From Prosopocoilus inquinatus (taxonomy: Eukaryota > Arthropoda > Insecta > Coleoptera > Lucanidae): a stretch of DNA of 64,000 nucleotides. The position numbers and the translations under genes were made by a program. How positions within the stretch are numbered: the first letter of the stretch is position 1; each line of letters starts with the position of its first letter. A model generated the notes under the pieces. The model did not search any database. It was not told the origin of the DNA and saw only the letters and a list, made by a program, of their open reading frames with translations. This document shows, piece after piece, positions 12,113 through 22,958 of the stretch. The DNA lies in the NCBI GenBank assembly GCA_036172665.1, contig CM069872.1:52252101-52316100 (forward strand). Reading direction: 5' to 3'.

Positions 12113-14237
12113 AAATATTAATTAAATTTGAAAGGGAGACCGACGGAAATTGTTAGTTTCTTGTGAGGGGCTTATGATGTTTAAAAAAATTTGGCAGGAA
12201 CTCCACTATGAATATTTTATAAAAAAAAAATAATTATTTAAGAGGCGTGCGAATTGTTGGCCAACTCGTAACTTGCAAGTCGTAGGGAAATCGTACTAAC
12301 ATGTCAAGGCGCCACCGAGAGTCACTGAGGTACTTCTCAAGGGCCCAGTTAACCCCGCCCCCCTTAGAGATTCCATGTTTTTCTTTTTTTGTTGTTGAAT
12401 GCCAGGAAATAAAAAAGAGTGCCACGAAATCCTATTTACAAAACGAACGGTTTTTACTTCTTCTAATTATTAATTATGAAAGCGTACCTCCGGTGTTAAT
12501 AAATAATTGTATAACACGCTGTAATCCGTGTGCAAGCTGACGTGCTCGCATTAAAATTCACCTCGCACACTAACCCACTTCTTCGGATTAGTTTCATAAT
12601 GCAATCAAGATTATTTTATTTACCGTTTCGCCACGACGACCTCCGCTCCGAACCATCCTCCTCGTCCTCTTCCACCTCTTCTCTTCCGCGGCTCGCATCG
12701 CCTATCCGGTCGGCTGCATCTGCTGCACTTTTTCGTTTTCTTTCCCTTCGGCAGCGAACACCTCCGTCCTCCTCGGACCGCCGCTCAAGAAACCTCGAGA
12801 CTGTTCCCCGTTCGGTTTAATTGAATTTAATGCGCGCGAAAATCATTCGTGTGCCTGCCTAATCTGCAAATAGGATTTTGAGCTTGCGGAGAGTTCGTTC
12901 ACCCCCCCCCTTGTGATGGTTAATTTCCTGCGAGTAGGAACTATACGATTGTTTAATTCCCCCGCCCCCTTACAATAAAAAAAAAATACTTTGTGTAAGT
13001 TGAAGATCAAGTACTTCCCCCGCCTCAACCACCTTAAAAGGGAATTCTGTTTCATATTTTCCGTTATAACTAAAGTTTCTCTTGGTAGCATCGCTCTTAA
13101 ACTCGTTTTCGACGATGGCAAAAGATGGCGCTGTCAAACTCAATTTCCTACCATTTTCATGCATGTTTGGATTAAGACGTGGCTTTTATTGTAACGGCCT
13201 TTTAAGGACGACTTGAGTTGTCTTGATTTGACCACTGGTAACGGACCGTAAGAACTTTTTTTTTTTTTTTGAGGGCGAGAAATTCAATTCAATTCAATTC
13301 CGAATTTGTTGGTCACAACAAACAAAAAAAAGCTAAACTTCAGGAAAGTTACCAACCTAAAACCAAGCGGGTGGAAATTGCATTTAAGACCTCCAACCTA
13401 AAATCAATCGAACGGCAAATGTTTTTAAGACCTCTCACCTCACGTAAAACTACACCGAGAAAGAGTTTCCCCAAACTGATCAAGAGATGGCAGCCGTTGA
13501 CCATCGAGGCTTAACCCGATTAACGTTGCGTTTGGACGTCGAGTTGCGGAAAACAAGTTCTTAATGGTCTCATAATACGAATAATGGCGTGTTGGCCGAC
13601 TTAATTAGGTAATCCTCGGCGAGCAGTTTTACAACACATATGGCGTAGAGAACAATAAGAAGCCGTTAATATGGCATAAAGTCACGACCATAAAAATCAA
13701 GTTAGTGTCGATGAACTTCTCGTGGCGCTTGAAATCTAAAAGCCCACTCGTTCCCATTTTTGCACGTTTCGACAACCAACTCCTCGTCTTAGTCTTGCTT
13801 TTTGAATAATTAATTAACAATTTGTACATTAAATCTGATTGGGCTAATTGCCCCCAAGCAGCGATTTAGACGTTCCCATTAATTCATGGCGCCCCGCTGG
13901 ATACGTAAAAATAGCGACTGTTTACGCTAGATTTGCTGTTGTCGTAATTAACGGCCGGCAGTAATTACTTAGAAACGTCTTTGCCTTCGCTGACCACGAG
14001 AGCATTCTCGAACGAGTGCCTCGCCCAGTTTTCGCATATGTTACTTAACCTTAGCATTTTCTGATGTATTACTCATCTTAATTGCATCTTTGCCTGGACT
14101 GAGAGGACGCGTACTTGAAGTGATTAAACGCACTTCACAAACTCGTTTTATATTTTTAAGATGGCTTAAATTCAATTCGAAACGTTCCTGCCACGTTTTT
14201 TAATCTGAAAATCGATTTCCGTTAAAAAAAAATGTCC
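12113..14237. other. No gene recognised
   Basis: The most structured part is a GC-rich block at about 12630-12830, open on the + strand for a serine/arginine-rich stretch without domains. It may be a 5' UTR or CpG-rich promoter. An AGATGGCGCT motif lies at 13123-13132. Nothing else is supported. Confidence 0.35.
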
Positions 14238-14409
14238 CTGGCGTAGGTTAGGGAGGTCTCTGGTCTAGATTAGGGAGGTCCCTGGTCTAGATTAGGGAGG
14301 TTCCTGGTCTAGATTAGGGAGGTCCCTGGTCTAGATTAGGAAGGTCTCAGGTCTAGATAAGGGAGGTCCCTGGTCTAGATTAGGGAGGTCCTTGGTCTGG
14401 ATTCGGGTT
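14238..14409. repeat. 22-bp minisatellite, about 8 copies
   Basis: The unit CTGGTCTAGATTAGGGAGGTCC is repeated about eight times head-to-tail; the first and last copies are diverged and the middle five are nearly identical. It contains TTAGGG but is not a telomere repeat. Confidence 0.93.
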
Positions 14410-14639
14410 CAAAATCAGGGTTCCTAGATTTTCCTTGAAAAATGTAGCCAAACTCATTACAAAAAGTATCCCAATTACGCCAATCTCCGAAATGTAAAAA
14501 AAAATATTAATAAATGTATTACGAGTTCATTATATTAGCTGAAATATTAGCAGGAATCAATTTAAAAAATTCTGTAATAGTAAAAAAAAAAACAAAAACT
14601 AATTAAATGTATTTAATTTGACAGTTGTCAACGAAAACT

Positions 14640-15910
14640 TCTTTTTTGTTTCTGTTTTGCTTTCTTGCTGAAACTGGTATTATAAGAAACAAAAGAAAAT
14701 TCAAGCAATTGACAATTAAAAAAAGTAAAATCATGTCGAGCAATATCGAACAAAAGAAAAAGCAAAAGATTACTTCAAAATGAAAACAAATCGAATGAAA
14801 TCGAATAAAAAACAAAAGTCGAACATTAAAAAACAAATTAAATACAGAAACAGAATTAAATACAGAAAAACAAACAAAAGACAATCGACTGACAATTACG
14901 AAATAAAGTTAGGTCGAGTAAAATCGAATAAAACAAAAAAAAAACAAATGATTGATAGTAAAAAATGAAAACAAATCGAATGAAGTCGAACAAAAAAAAG
15001 CAAAGGTTGATCGATTGACTATTAAAAATTGAATTACGTAAAGCCAAATGAGGAATAAAAGCAAAACCAAATAATAATAATAAAACTTTTTTTTTTGTTT
15101 TTCTTTTTGCTGAAACTGGTATTATAAGATAAGAAACAAATGAAAATTCAAGCAAAGAACGTAGACACCTATACGAACAATAAGACAAAGAAACAAATTA
15201 AAAAAACTTACCCGCAAACATAAATAAAAACAAAAGTATATGAAAGGAACGGCAACAAAAGACGATCGACGACACCGACCTGAACAAAAAATAAACAGTT
15301 TTCCGGGCGAATGAAAAAGTTCGTAGAAAATAAAAGCAAACCAAACAAAAGTCAATAACATGATTAAAAAAAGCCAAAAAAGAAACAAACGACGAAATAT
15401 AGTGCATAAAACAAAAGAAGATAGGCAAGATGAACTATTCTTTCTTGTTTTTGTCTTGGTTTTATTAGAAAATAGAAACAGAAATTAACAAGAGAAAAAA
15501 AAAACTAAATTAACCTTGCTAAAACAATCAGAAACAAAAGAGAAATGCAAGAAGCGTCAACAAAATACGATGAGGCACGAAGCGAAAAAACAAAAACAAA
15601 AGAAAAAGTTCGCAGCAAATAAATTGCAAACGGAAAAGGAACGGACGGCAGAAAAAAATAAAATCAAAAACGAAAGATAATGGGGAAAAAAGGCAATAAA
15701 ATACAAACCGTGAAGCAAAAAAAAAAAAAAAAACAAAAACAAAAGAAGATCGGCAACGCTAAGCTGAACGAAAAAGTAGGAGTTTTTCAACAAAAACTTC
15801 GTAGAAAATAAAAGCTAACGGAAAACAAAAGACGATCACAACTGTGATGGACATAAAACAAATGAAAAACGGTAAACTACGAAAAAGTGCTAATAAAATG
15901 TTGTTGAGTG
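14640..15910. repeat. Second block of A-rich repeat
   Basis: Phrases of the 9.2-11.85 kb array return here, such as AATCATGTCGAGCAATATCG, AAACAAATCGAATGAAATCG and AAAGTCAATAACA-type strings, with the same purine bias. The order is more degraded and no steady period is visible. It looks like an old continuation of the first block, separated by about 2.8 kb of other DNA. Confidence 0.7.
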
Positions 15911-16158
15911 TCGTTATGTGAAGACAATAACAAAAGTAGCCCAAATTAGGCGCCGCAGTTGCCAAATGAGAGTTTTAATCGCCAAATACGTCTAAAATGT
16001 AGCCCAAATGACGGAATTTCGCCCAATCTGGCAACCCTGCTCGAAATCATTGTGGTTCGAGAAAATGTATGATGATGGCTAGAACGGAAGAAACAAGAAG
16101 TAAAGTGAAGATAAATGTCAAACTTGTACAGTCGAAGACAAAAAAAATGGTAGACAGT

Positions 16159-16356
16159 TACAGGTTACAGTTTTCTGTAATTTATTTTTTTTTCTCCAAA
16201 ATGACACTGTTTAAAAATACGACTTCACTGGCGACACTTAAAAATGTTGAAAGCTGTCAAATTCGAGGACGCCAAAGCTTTTGTAACTTCTGTAATGTAT
16301 TTTATTTAAACGGTATCACTTTGGAGATAGAAAAATTACAGGAAACTGTAATTTTG
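16159..16356. mobile_element. MITE-like inverted-repeat element, family N copy 1
   Basis: The left end, TTACAGTTTTCTGTAATTTA, then TTTCTCCAAAATG, is mirrored on the right by CACTTTGGAGATAGAAAAAT, then TACAGGAAACTGTAATTTT. Its interior (GTTTAAAAATACGACTTCAC) is shared with the copy at 19452-19648, and its ends with 32980-33142. No coding capacity. Confidence 0.75.
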
Positions 16357-17266
16357 ATATAATAATTATCCTCTCTTTTGTTTTGAACTTTTCTCGACAC
16401 GTTGACGACTCTGCCGACATTATTGCTCTACATATAAAGGTCCTTCCTGGAAATCAGCGTAAATCTGGGAAACCTTTTTTCTTTTACATGGCCATCTCAA
16501 TTCTAGTTTTAAAAACAAACCTTCCTTGGTCCAGTAGTTTCTGTGCCCTTTTTCTAGAACAGCGACATCTAGCGACGCTTGCCCGAAATTCGAAGCGGCA
16601 AATTTAAACGGTCCCATTTAGAAATCGCTAGGCGCCAGTTTCAAAAAAATTCACATTTAAAAAATGTTCATTTCACATTAAAAAAAAATAACTTAAAAGC
16701 TCTGTCTATGAAGGATTTTATTTTCCTTGACAGTCGACTGTGGGGAGGGGGCTCTTAAGTTATAGAGAAATTACGACTTTGAGCGCTGAATTTCACTCCA
16801 TCTGATCGTAGGATCTGTAACTATTTTAACAGTAATACTGCAAAGGTCCAAATGAGGTCGCTTTGTTATTTAAATCGAGGCGGGCGATACATGACGACAC
16901 GCATTTCAGTTTCAGTAATTTGATATTTATCTTGTTTCTGTTTAAAAGTTGCTTATTAGTTGTGTTAAAGAAAGTTATTTATTTAACAGGTATCAATATC
17001 AAATATCGGTAGGTAAAACTGCATTGGAGCAACTGCGAACCAATTTAGAACCATAGCTCAGAACCGCTATTAAAAAAAAAAAAAAACAGATTTCTATATG
17101 CCAATTTTTATACTAAGAGAGAGCCCGTTCTATCTTTCCTTTTCTATGGTCGACTGTCATAAATCTTCCAAAATCGAAACGAGGCAATCTGATGGATGCG
17201 ATAATCAGTTTCACCAACCTTGACTTTTGTGGGGGCTTATACCACATATACAAGTTATAACTCTTA

Positions 17267-17404
17267 GGGCCGATTTCATAATCGAACTAAAGGAGATTTT
17301 AAAATAAAAGTAAGTCACATTCTGACGTATAAGTAATTACGTTTTCGCATCTTTTTGGCCATATGACTGTGACTTTTATTTTAAAGTCTCCTTTAGTCCG
17401 GGCC
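17267..17404. mobile_element. Harbinger-like MITE, TTA target duplication
   Basis: The element starts GGGCCGATTTCAT and ends TTTAGTCCGGGCC, flanked on both sides by TTA (17264-17266 and 17405-17407). A long internal stem is formed by ACTAAAGGAGATTTTAAAAT on the left and its complement ATTTTAAAGTCTCCTTTAGT (with one mismatch) on the right. A 3-bp TTA or TWA duplication is typical of PIF/Harbinger-derived MITEs. It lies about 315 bp upstream of the SLC17-like start codon. Confidence 0.75.
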
Positions 17405-17719
17405 TTAATAATTTTTATTAATAATTACAACTATTTAATACACATAAAAATGTGTACGTTTTAAGGCAGCTCCAGGTCAAGTGAAATTGTTATTCGTTAC
17501 TCTTGGTAACGCCGTTCTGTTGTTTATGTGTAGATCAATCCCCAAACTTTTTGTTACAATAGCGACATCTATCCGTGAATGTTTGACCTTTGAAGCGGCA
17601 AATTTAAACCACAATCCATTTCAGAATCAGAATCCGGTCGGCGCTGGTTTTTCAAAGCTTAATGCTTCTATGGCGTAATTATTTGTCACTTGTGACTGCG
17701 CTGATATTCCGATTTGACG

Positions 17720-19186
17720 ATGAGCAAAACGAAATGTAACATATTCCAGTGTGACTACAAAATCAAGCGCATGAACGTCTTGATCTACCAGCGACACATA
17801 CTGGTGTTCATGTTGATGTGTGCAGTTATGAACTTATACGGGATGCGGTTCGCCGTGAACGACGCCGTGGCTTACTTGAAACGTACTAACCAAACTAATA
17901 ACGCGACGGCGACGCCGGCCTTTAAGGAAATGACAGCGGCGATGAACTGGTCCTCGTCGCAGTTTCTGATGATGAGACGTTATTTTGCGATCGGTTACGT
18001 CATCGGCCACCTTCCAAGCGGGGTGCTCTGCGACCTGCACGGAGGAAGGCCTTTTTTGCTAGCTGGAATAATAATCAGTACGCTCAATACTTTCGCGACG
18101 CCAAGTATCATGCGCTACTGTCCCTGGTGGGCCATGATTATTCGAAACGTCTTCTTGGGAATAGCGCAGGGAATCACCATACCCGCAATATATACCCTCA
18201 TGTCACACTGGTTTCCCGCCACAGTGATGACGGTTAATAGTTCCATCGGATTCTCAGGAGGCACCCTCGGGAACCTCCTGGGCCAAATATTCGCCAGGCG
18301 TTTCATAGAAGAATTGGACTCTTGGACGTGGGTGTTCTACACCTGGGGTATCATTTCTACAATCTGGATCGTAATCGCCTGCTGCTACATTTTCTCCTAT
18401 CCAGACAGTCATCCGTTCGTATCAGAAACCGAACGCGAGCGCCAACAAGAAGAAATGGGGGTCGTGCTTCCGGATAAAATACCATTCACGCATATTCTAA
18501 CGGACTCTGGCGTATGGGCTTTGCTGGTGGGCCAGTGCGGTCATGATTGGACCCTTTTTATATGCATAACAAGTCTGCGCAAGTATATTCGAGAGACCCT
18601 TAACGTGGATGTCTCACGCAACCTAGTGGCCCTCTATTGCAGACACTTGCTGTACTGGGCGAATACCTGCGCCTGCGGTTTCCTTGTCAACTACATCATC
18701 CGCAAGGAACTCTTACCAACACATAACGTGCGCGCCATCTTCGCCGCCATAGGTATAATCACACCGTGCGTGCCGGCCCTAATTCTGACGTACTGCAGCG
18801 ACAACCCCAATCTGATCATCGCCCTCTCCATACTGACGCTGTTCCTGAAGGGGCCTGTAAACGCGGGGCTCAAGGCCAACATCTTCGACATCACCAGGCA
18901 CTACGCAGGCACCGTCTCATCCCTAACTAACGGGTTAGGGGCCCTGACCTCCGCGGTTTCCGTCGACCTCATCAACAACATGGCGCCCTACAACACCGTG
19001 CAGGAGTGGAAGAAAATCGTCTGGATGTCGTTCGCCGTCTGCTGCTACTCCTACCTGGTGTTCTTCATTTGGATCAAAAGCACTACGGCGAACTGGGACT
19101 TCGAGAAGAAGACCGATCGAAATCTACGCTTCGTCGATGGTCACGTCGTTCGGTCCAGAAGACGCTCGTCGTTTTTCATAAAATGA
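17720..19186 (+). CDS. SLC17-like (sialin/phosphate cotransporter family) MFS transporter
   Basis: An intact single exon encodes 488 residues starting at the first ATG (MSKTKC). Hydrophobic segments fit a 12-helix major facilitator transporter of the SLC17 anion/Na-phosphate group. Visible features are the first-helix region with a large first loop carrying NQT and NAT sequons near residues 57-63, the SLC17 block GYVIGHLPSGVLCDLHGGRP, and GIAQGITIPAIYTLMSHWFP in helix 4. The usual W-x-P-x2-ER of the family is replaced by HWFPATVMTV, so the substrate cannot be inferred. Insect family members typically have introns; their absence suggests a retrocopy or intron loss, but the frame is undamaged. 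AATAAA follows 35 nt after the stop. MITEs lie on both sides. The family call is firm; substrate and cell type are unknown. Confidence 0.85.
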   Translation: MSKTKCNIFQCDYKIKRMNVLIYQRHILVFMLMCAVMNLYGMRFAVNDAVAYLKRTNQTNNATATPAFKEMTAAMNWSSSQFLMMRRYFAIGYVIGHLPSGVLCDLHGGRPFLLAGIIISTLNTFATPSIMRYCPWWAMIIRNVFLGIAQGITIPAIYTLMSHWFPATVMTVNSSIGFSGGTLGNLLGQIFARRFIEELDSWTWVFYTWGIISTIWIVIACCYIFSYPDSHPFVSETERERQQEEMGVVLPDKIPFTHILTDSGVWALLVGQCGHDWTLFICITSLRKYIRETLNVDVSRNLVALYCRHLLYWANTCACGFLVNYIIRKELLPTHNVRAIFAAIGIITPCVPALILTYCSDNPNLIIALSILTLFLKGPVNAGLKANIFDITRHYAGTVSSLTNGLGALTSAVSVDLINNMAPYNTVQEWKKIVWMSFAVCCYSYLVFFIWIKSTTANWDFEKKTDRNLRFVDGHVVRSRRRSSFFIK

Positions 19187-19220
19187 AGCCAGATCGGATT
19201 TGACGCGCAGTATAATTTCC

Positions 19221-19226
19221 AATAAA
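19221..19226 (+). terminator. Poly(A) signal of the SLC17-like gene
   Basis: AATAAA, 35 nt after the stop codon. Confidence 0.6.
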
Positions 19227-19300
19227 ATAATTAACTTCAAAGAGCGCCGTTTGCGAAGAAGGAAAGCCAAACTCACTTTTGAAAAGCGCCGATCCAACAC

Positions 19301-19428
19301 TAAGGTCCAGTTTCATAATTGAAATTTGAGCTGAGGTTTAAACCCTTGGCAACGATTATTTCAACAATTGTTGCGAAGGGTTTTAGCTTCGGCTCAAAGT
19401 TAAACCATCATTGTAAAACTGGGCCTTA
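19301..19428. mobile_element. Harbinger-like MITE, second family member
   Basis: Left end TAAGGTCCAGTTTCATAATT, right end CATTGTAAAACTGGGCCTTA, with GAGGTTTAAACC-type inner pairing. The termini resemble those at 17267-17404 and 41941-42068. The flanks read TAA and TTA, so the duplication is not exact. Confidence 0.65.
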
Positions 19429-19451
19429 CAGTTGAAAGCCAAAAGTAGTAC

Positions 19452-19648
19452 ACAATTACAGTTTCCTGTAATTTTTCTTTTTCTCGAAAATGTCGCTGTT
19501 TAAATACGACTTCACAGGTGGCGCTGGAAAATTTGGAAAGCTTTCGGATTTGAGAAGCTGAAAACTTTTGTAAAAAAAATTGTGAGAACCTATTTAAACA
19601 GTAGATACCAGTTTGGAAAAAGAAAAGTTACAGGAAACTGCAACTGTC
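19452..19648. mobile_element. MITE-like inverted-repeat element, family N copy 2
   Basis: Left CAATTACAGTTTCCTGTAAT then TTTCTCGAAAATG, right TTGGAAAAAGAAAAGTTACA then GGAAACTGCAACTGT. The interior AATACGACTTCACAGG matches the copy at 16159-16356, so the transporter gene is bracketed by two relatives in the same orientation. Confidence 0.72.
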
Positions 19649-19803
19649 CCCACTATGGTTTGATTTCGACCGTAAGTTAATTAAAAAAAAAAAAAAAAAC
19701 TTAAATTGGATACATTCGATTAGTATGTGATAAGTGAAGAAACGCCACCTATTGGATTTTGCGTGCACTATAATTTCTAAATTGGAAATACGTCATTTTA
19801 CAG

Positions 19804-19924
19804 CGTTTTCAATTCGTTGCTCCAGAGCACTCCGAGAGTATCTCCATCCCTTACTATTACATAACGTTAAAACAAGATGGGAATACTCTGAGAGTGCTCT
19901 AGAACGTTCGATTATCGAAAACGT
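19804..19924. mobile_element. MITE-like inverted repeat, family G copy 1
   Basis: Left GCGTTTTCAATTCGTTGCTC then CAGAGCACTCCGAGAGTATC; right GATACTCTGAGAGTGCTCTA-like sequence then TTCGATTATCGAAAACG. A second, shorter member is at 50983-51089. Confidence 0.65.
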
Positions 19925-20257
19925 TATAAGACTCTCGAAGGGCGGAGGAACTCGACATCAAGTGAAGACGGACCCCGGTCGGCGCCAAAAACGTTCTTTA
20001 ATTACAAATAAATAAAATTATAAATAAACAAAATTATAAATAAATAAGAAAAAACGAGACTCGACTCCAAACTACTGTCGCCGCCATAAAAGAGTAGACA
20101 CTTTTTTTGACGTAAATTTAATAATGCTAGGAATTTTGCTGGGTGGTTGTAATTATGAATGAGACTGACGGATGACAGACAATAATCAATAAAGTTCAGT
20201 CATTATTTCACTTTGAAAAATATTGGCTTATGTTAGCCAAGGCAAAAAATAAGCAAT

Positions 20258-20323
20258 TTATCTTTAAAAAAGCTAATTTGTTTGTCATTGTTATCTTTAA
20301 AAAAGCTAATTTGTTTGTCATTC
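20258..20323. repeat. 33-bp tandem duplication
   Basis: TTATCTTTAAAAAAGCTAAT and the following TTGTTTGTCATT occur twice in a row at 20258 and 20291. The copies are identical except at the last base, so the event is recent. Confidence 0.9.
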
Positions 20324-22958
20324 GTAGGTGACAGTTACTCAGCAATTTTTTAAGCACCGTTAAATATACGTCAAGAAACGTGTCCACGTTTTTTTTTTTT
20401 TTGTGGCGTCAGTAATAAATTTTGGACATTTTCCCAAGGGCGAATTTAAGCATGGTCTTTATGGGCTACAGCCGAAGGTCTCGTTAAACCGAAGTATCCT
20501 TTCGCGGTCGAGAAATAGATAAAAAAAGAAAGTCTCATTTTTTTTCGATACGTCCCGATTCTTCAAAGACAGCGTCCCGATTTACGAAACTTAGAAGTTG
20601 GCAATCCTACCAGAAACGTCCCCACCTGATCTCAAGCCTGATTATATCCGAACACGCGCATCTTGAAATGTACCTCGGCCACGGCATGCGAATCTTGAAA
20701 CATACCTCAGCCACCGTATAAGCGTCATAATAATACACCACTCCAATGTTTAGCGCTTGCGCAGTGCCCGATTGTTTCGTACGAAAGTCACTTTTGAGAA
20801 GCGCCGATCGTTAATAAAATAATTAATGCGTCCGATTAGTATGTGCGCAGGGGCCACCAAATTCCGCGTCGTACCAACAACCAACACGATTCCACTGTGA
20901 AAACGCGAATTAGAATTCAACGATTCCATTCCGACTTTTACCCGGTCGGTAATTGTCGAAAGTCTCATTCCACGGCAATTCCTGATTAATTCCGAGCGCT
21001 TTAAAAATCCGCGTCGGAATGCGAATCGCGCCTGCACGATTTTACTTTTCGGAGAGAGAGAGAGAGAGAGAGGAGAACAATGGGGTCGTAAATTCCGCGT
21101 GAGAATTTGTTTAATCTTCGAGACTGTTTGCGTGCGATAAATAATGTGAGAAAAATAGGATCTTGCGCGGCAAGCTAATGAAACCAATGCGATGTTGACA
21201 CTTGACGCGCAATGCTGCATTTTTTTTTCTTGTTGCAACATTCACGCATTTGATTTGTCGGTTACAACTAGCGGTCGGAATCAGGTATTTCGACGTCATC
21301 ATGTTTGTGGGGTTATGAACCAATTTTGGAAGTCATGGCTGTCCCCACGTTATTCCGGAAAGATATAGCAAACGAATTAAAAAAAAATTGTCTCTTTCGT
21401 CAACAAATCACTCCTGATGACGTTAAAATATGTGATTCCGATCTCTAGTTGTAACTACTGTAATTTTGATGATTTAGTAAAGCAAATCGCCAACGACACG
21501 TTTGGTGATTTTTCATAATTACTAATTAGAATCAAACGCTGCGGATTCGCCTTTTTTCTCACATAAACTTTGGCGCTGGGTGCAACTCACACGAAAAAAC
21601 TTGAAATCGCAGATTTTACTGGTTCTGTAAATGCAAAAAATACACGAAATTCTTCCTTGTTTACTGTTTAATTACGCATATTTAACCTGCAAACAACAAA
21701 CAATTTTATCTACTTGGACTTTGTCGGTTGCCCTGTCCATCCATCCCTTCGCTTGGTAGTTAATTTCTTCTAAAATCTTATCGTATGGAGAACAAACAGA
21801 TTAATTCGCTTGCTTCCAACCAAATCACAAAAAATCAAGAGTTTAAAATCGAGCGAGCGTCAACATTCAACATCAATGAAAGAATAAGAAATCCAGGGCA
21901 TGCTGGATGCGAATGTCGATGACCTGTTCACATGTCATGACGTCATTCGTCTGCGAAATTACGATTACCTACTTGACTAATGTATAAAAATGTAATAATC
22001 ATCCCTTTACGACCCAAATAACCACCTCTCCTGATAATGTCCGCAAGCGAAACGTCGGAGCGCCATCATCAGACCAAACGCATTTTTTCCGCGTCTCTAG
22101 GATACCTAACCGGTCCCCCCTGCGACCCACGCGTAAAACAATTCGAAAACAAAAAACATTCAAAGCGACACTTACCTTTCACCCCGAATTCGCGTCACTC
22201 CTGAGTTAATCCCATAAAAAGAAACGCACACAACTGTAACGAACTAAATTCTTTGAAAACGATAACACTCACAACAAGCACAGCGGTAGTTAATGCGTGT
22301 TACATGCAAGAAGATCCTCTGGAACAACACGGACGCGTCCTACTGTACGATCACGACGCGCACACGGATTTAACTCACTCCGGCGAAGCAACAGGTGGAA
22401 GAATGGCCGCGAAATAATTTAACCGCCGCTGTTTTGGCCAGCCTGCGCGTCCTCGCACTCCTCGCTTAGTAATTTACGAGCGTGAGGTTGGTCACTTCTC
22501 GAACCGGTTGCGCCATCTATGCTTCAAATTTCGAAAAAGAGAAAGCTTGGCGTTTTTGCTGTTAATTATCTTGATGAGGTGTTTTCTTATGATTTTTCTG
22601 GATTTTCTGTTCGCAAATTAAGGTGAATTCACGTTTAAAACGCCCTCCGATTTTCGATAATTGTATCCCAACCCCAAGCGTCGATGTAACATAACCTTAA
22701 ACATCTTATATCCTCACCAATATAACCGTACGTATACATCACAAGTTTATTTTACCATTCTTTTATTTAAGCGGGGGGGGGGGGGCTCGCCCCTTCGTGT
22801 TTTACCTTCAATTTTATAAGGTAGAGTCAATTTCTAGCCTGGACTTAACCTCCTAGTTTTACGAAACGAAGCGCCCTCTACAATTCATCAATCAGACGCC
22901 CGTTCCAATTGCTGTATTTATCGAAATTAAATGGGGATTTGGTTTTAAATAAAGCAAA

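Larger units (their letters stand above)
15911..17719. other. No gene; MITE-like and duplicated sequence upstream of SLC17
   Basis: This stretch contains two inverted-repeat elements (16159-16356 and 17267-17404). It also has a diverged direct repeat at about 16534-16655 and 17535-17665, sharing AGCGACATCTA, GAAGCGGCAAATTTAAAC and GCGC(C/T)-GGTTT-like parts. No gene is supported before the transporter start. Confidence 0.5.
19187..22958. other. Intergenic, MITE-rich; no gene recognised
   Basis: Besides the listed elements, this stretch contains a GA microsatellite (about 21053-21072), a 13-G run (22773-22785) and a GC-rich block at 22300-22520 that may be a promoter or 5' UTR. Short open frames such as 19734-20015 are inside an inverted repeat and are not genes. 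AGCGCCGATC- and CGATTAGTATGTG-like phrases occur near both 19.3-19.7 kb and 20.8 kb, suggesting old duplicated sequence. Confidence 0.45.

Noticed and set aside
12530..12820. Ser/Arg-rich 96-codon ORF in a GC-rich block
   Set aside because: More likely a 5' UTR or promoter stretch; nothing downstream continues the frame.
14238..14409. Interstitial telomere repeat
   Set aside because: TTAGGG occurs once per 22-bp unit, not in pure TTAGG tandem form.
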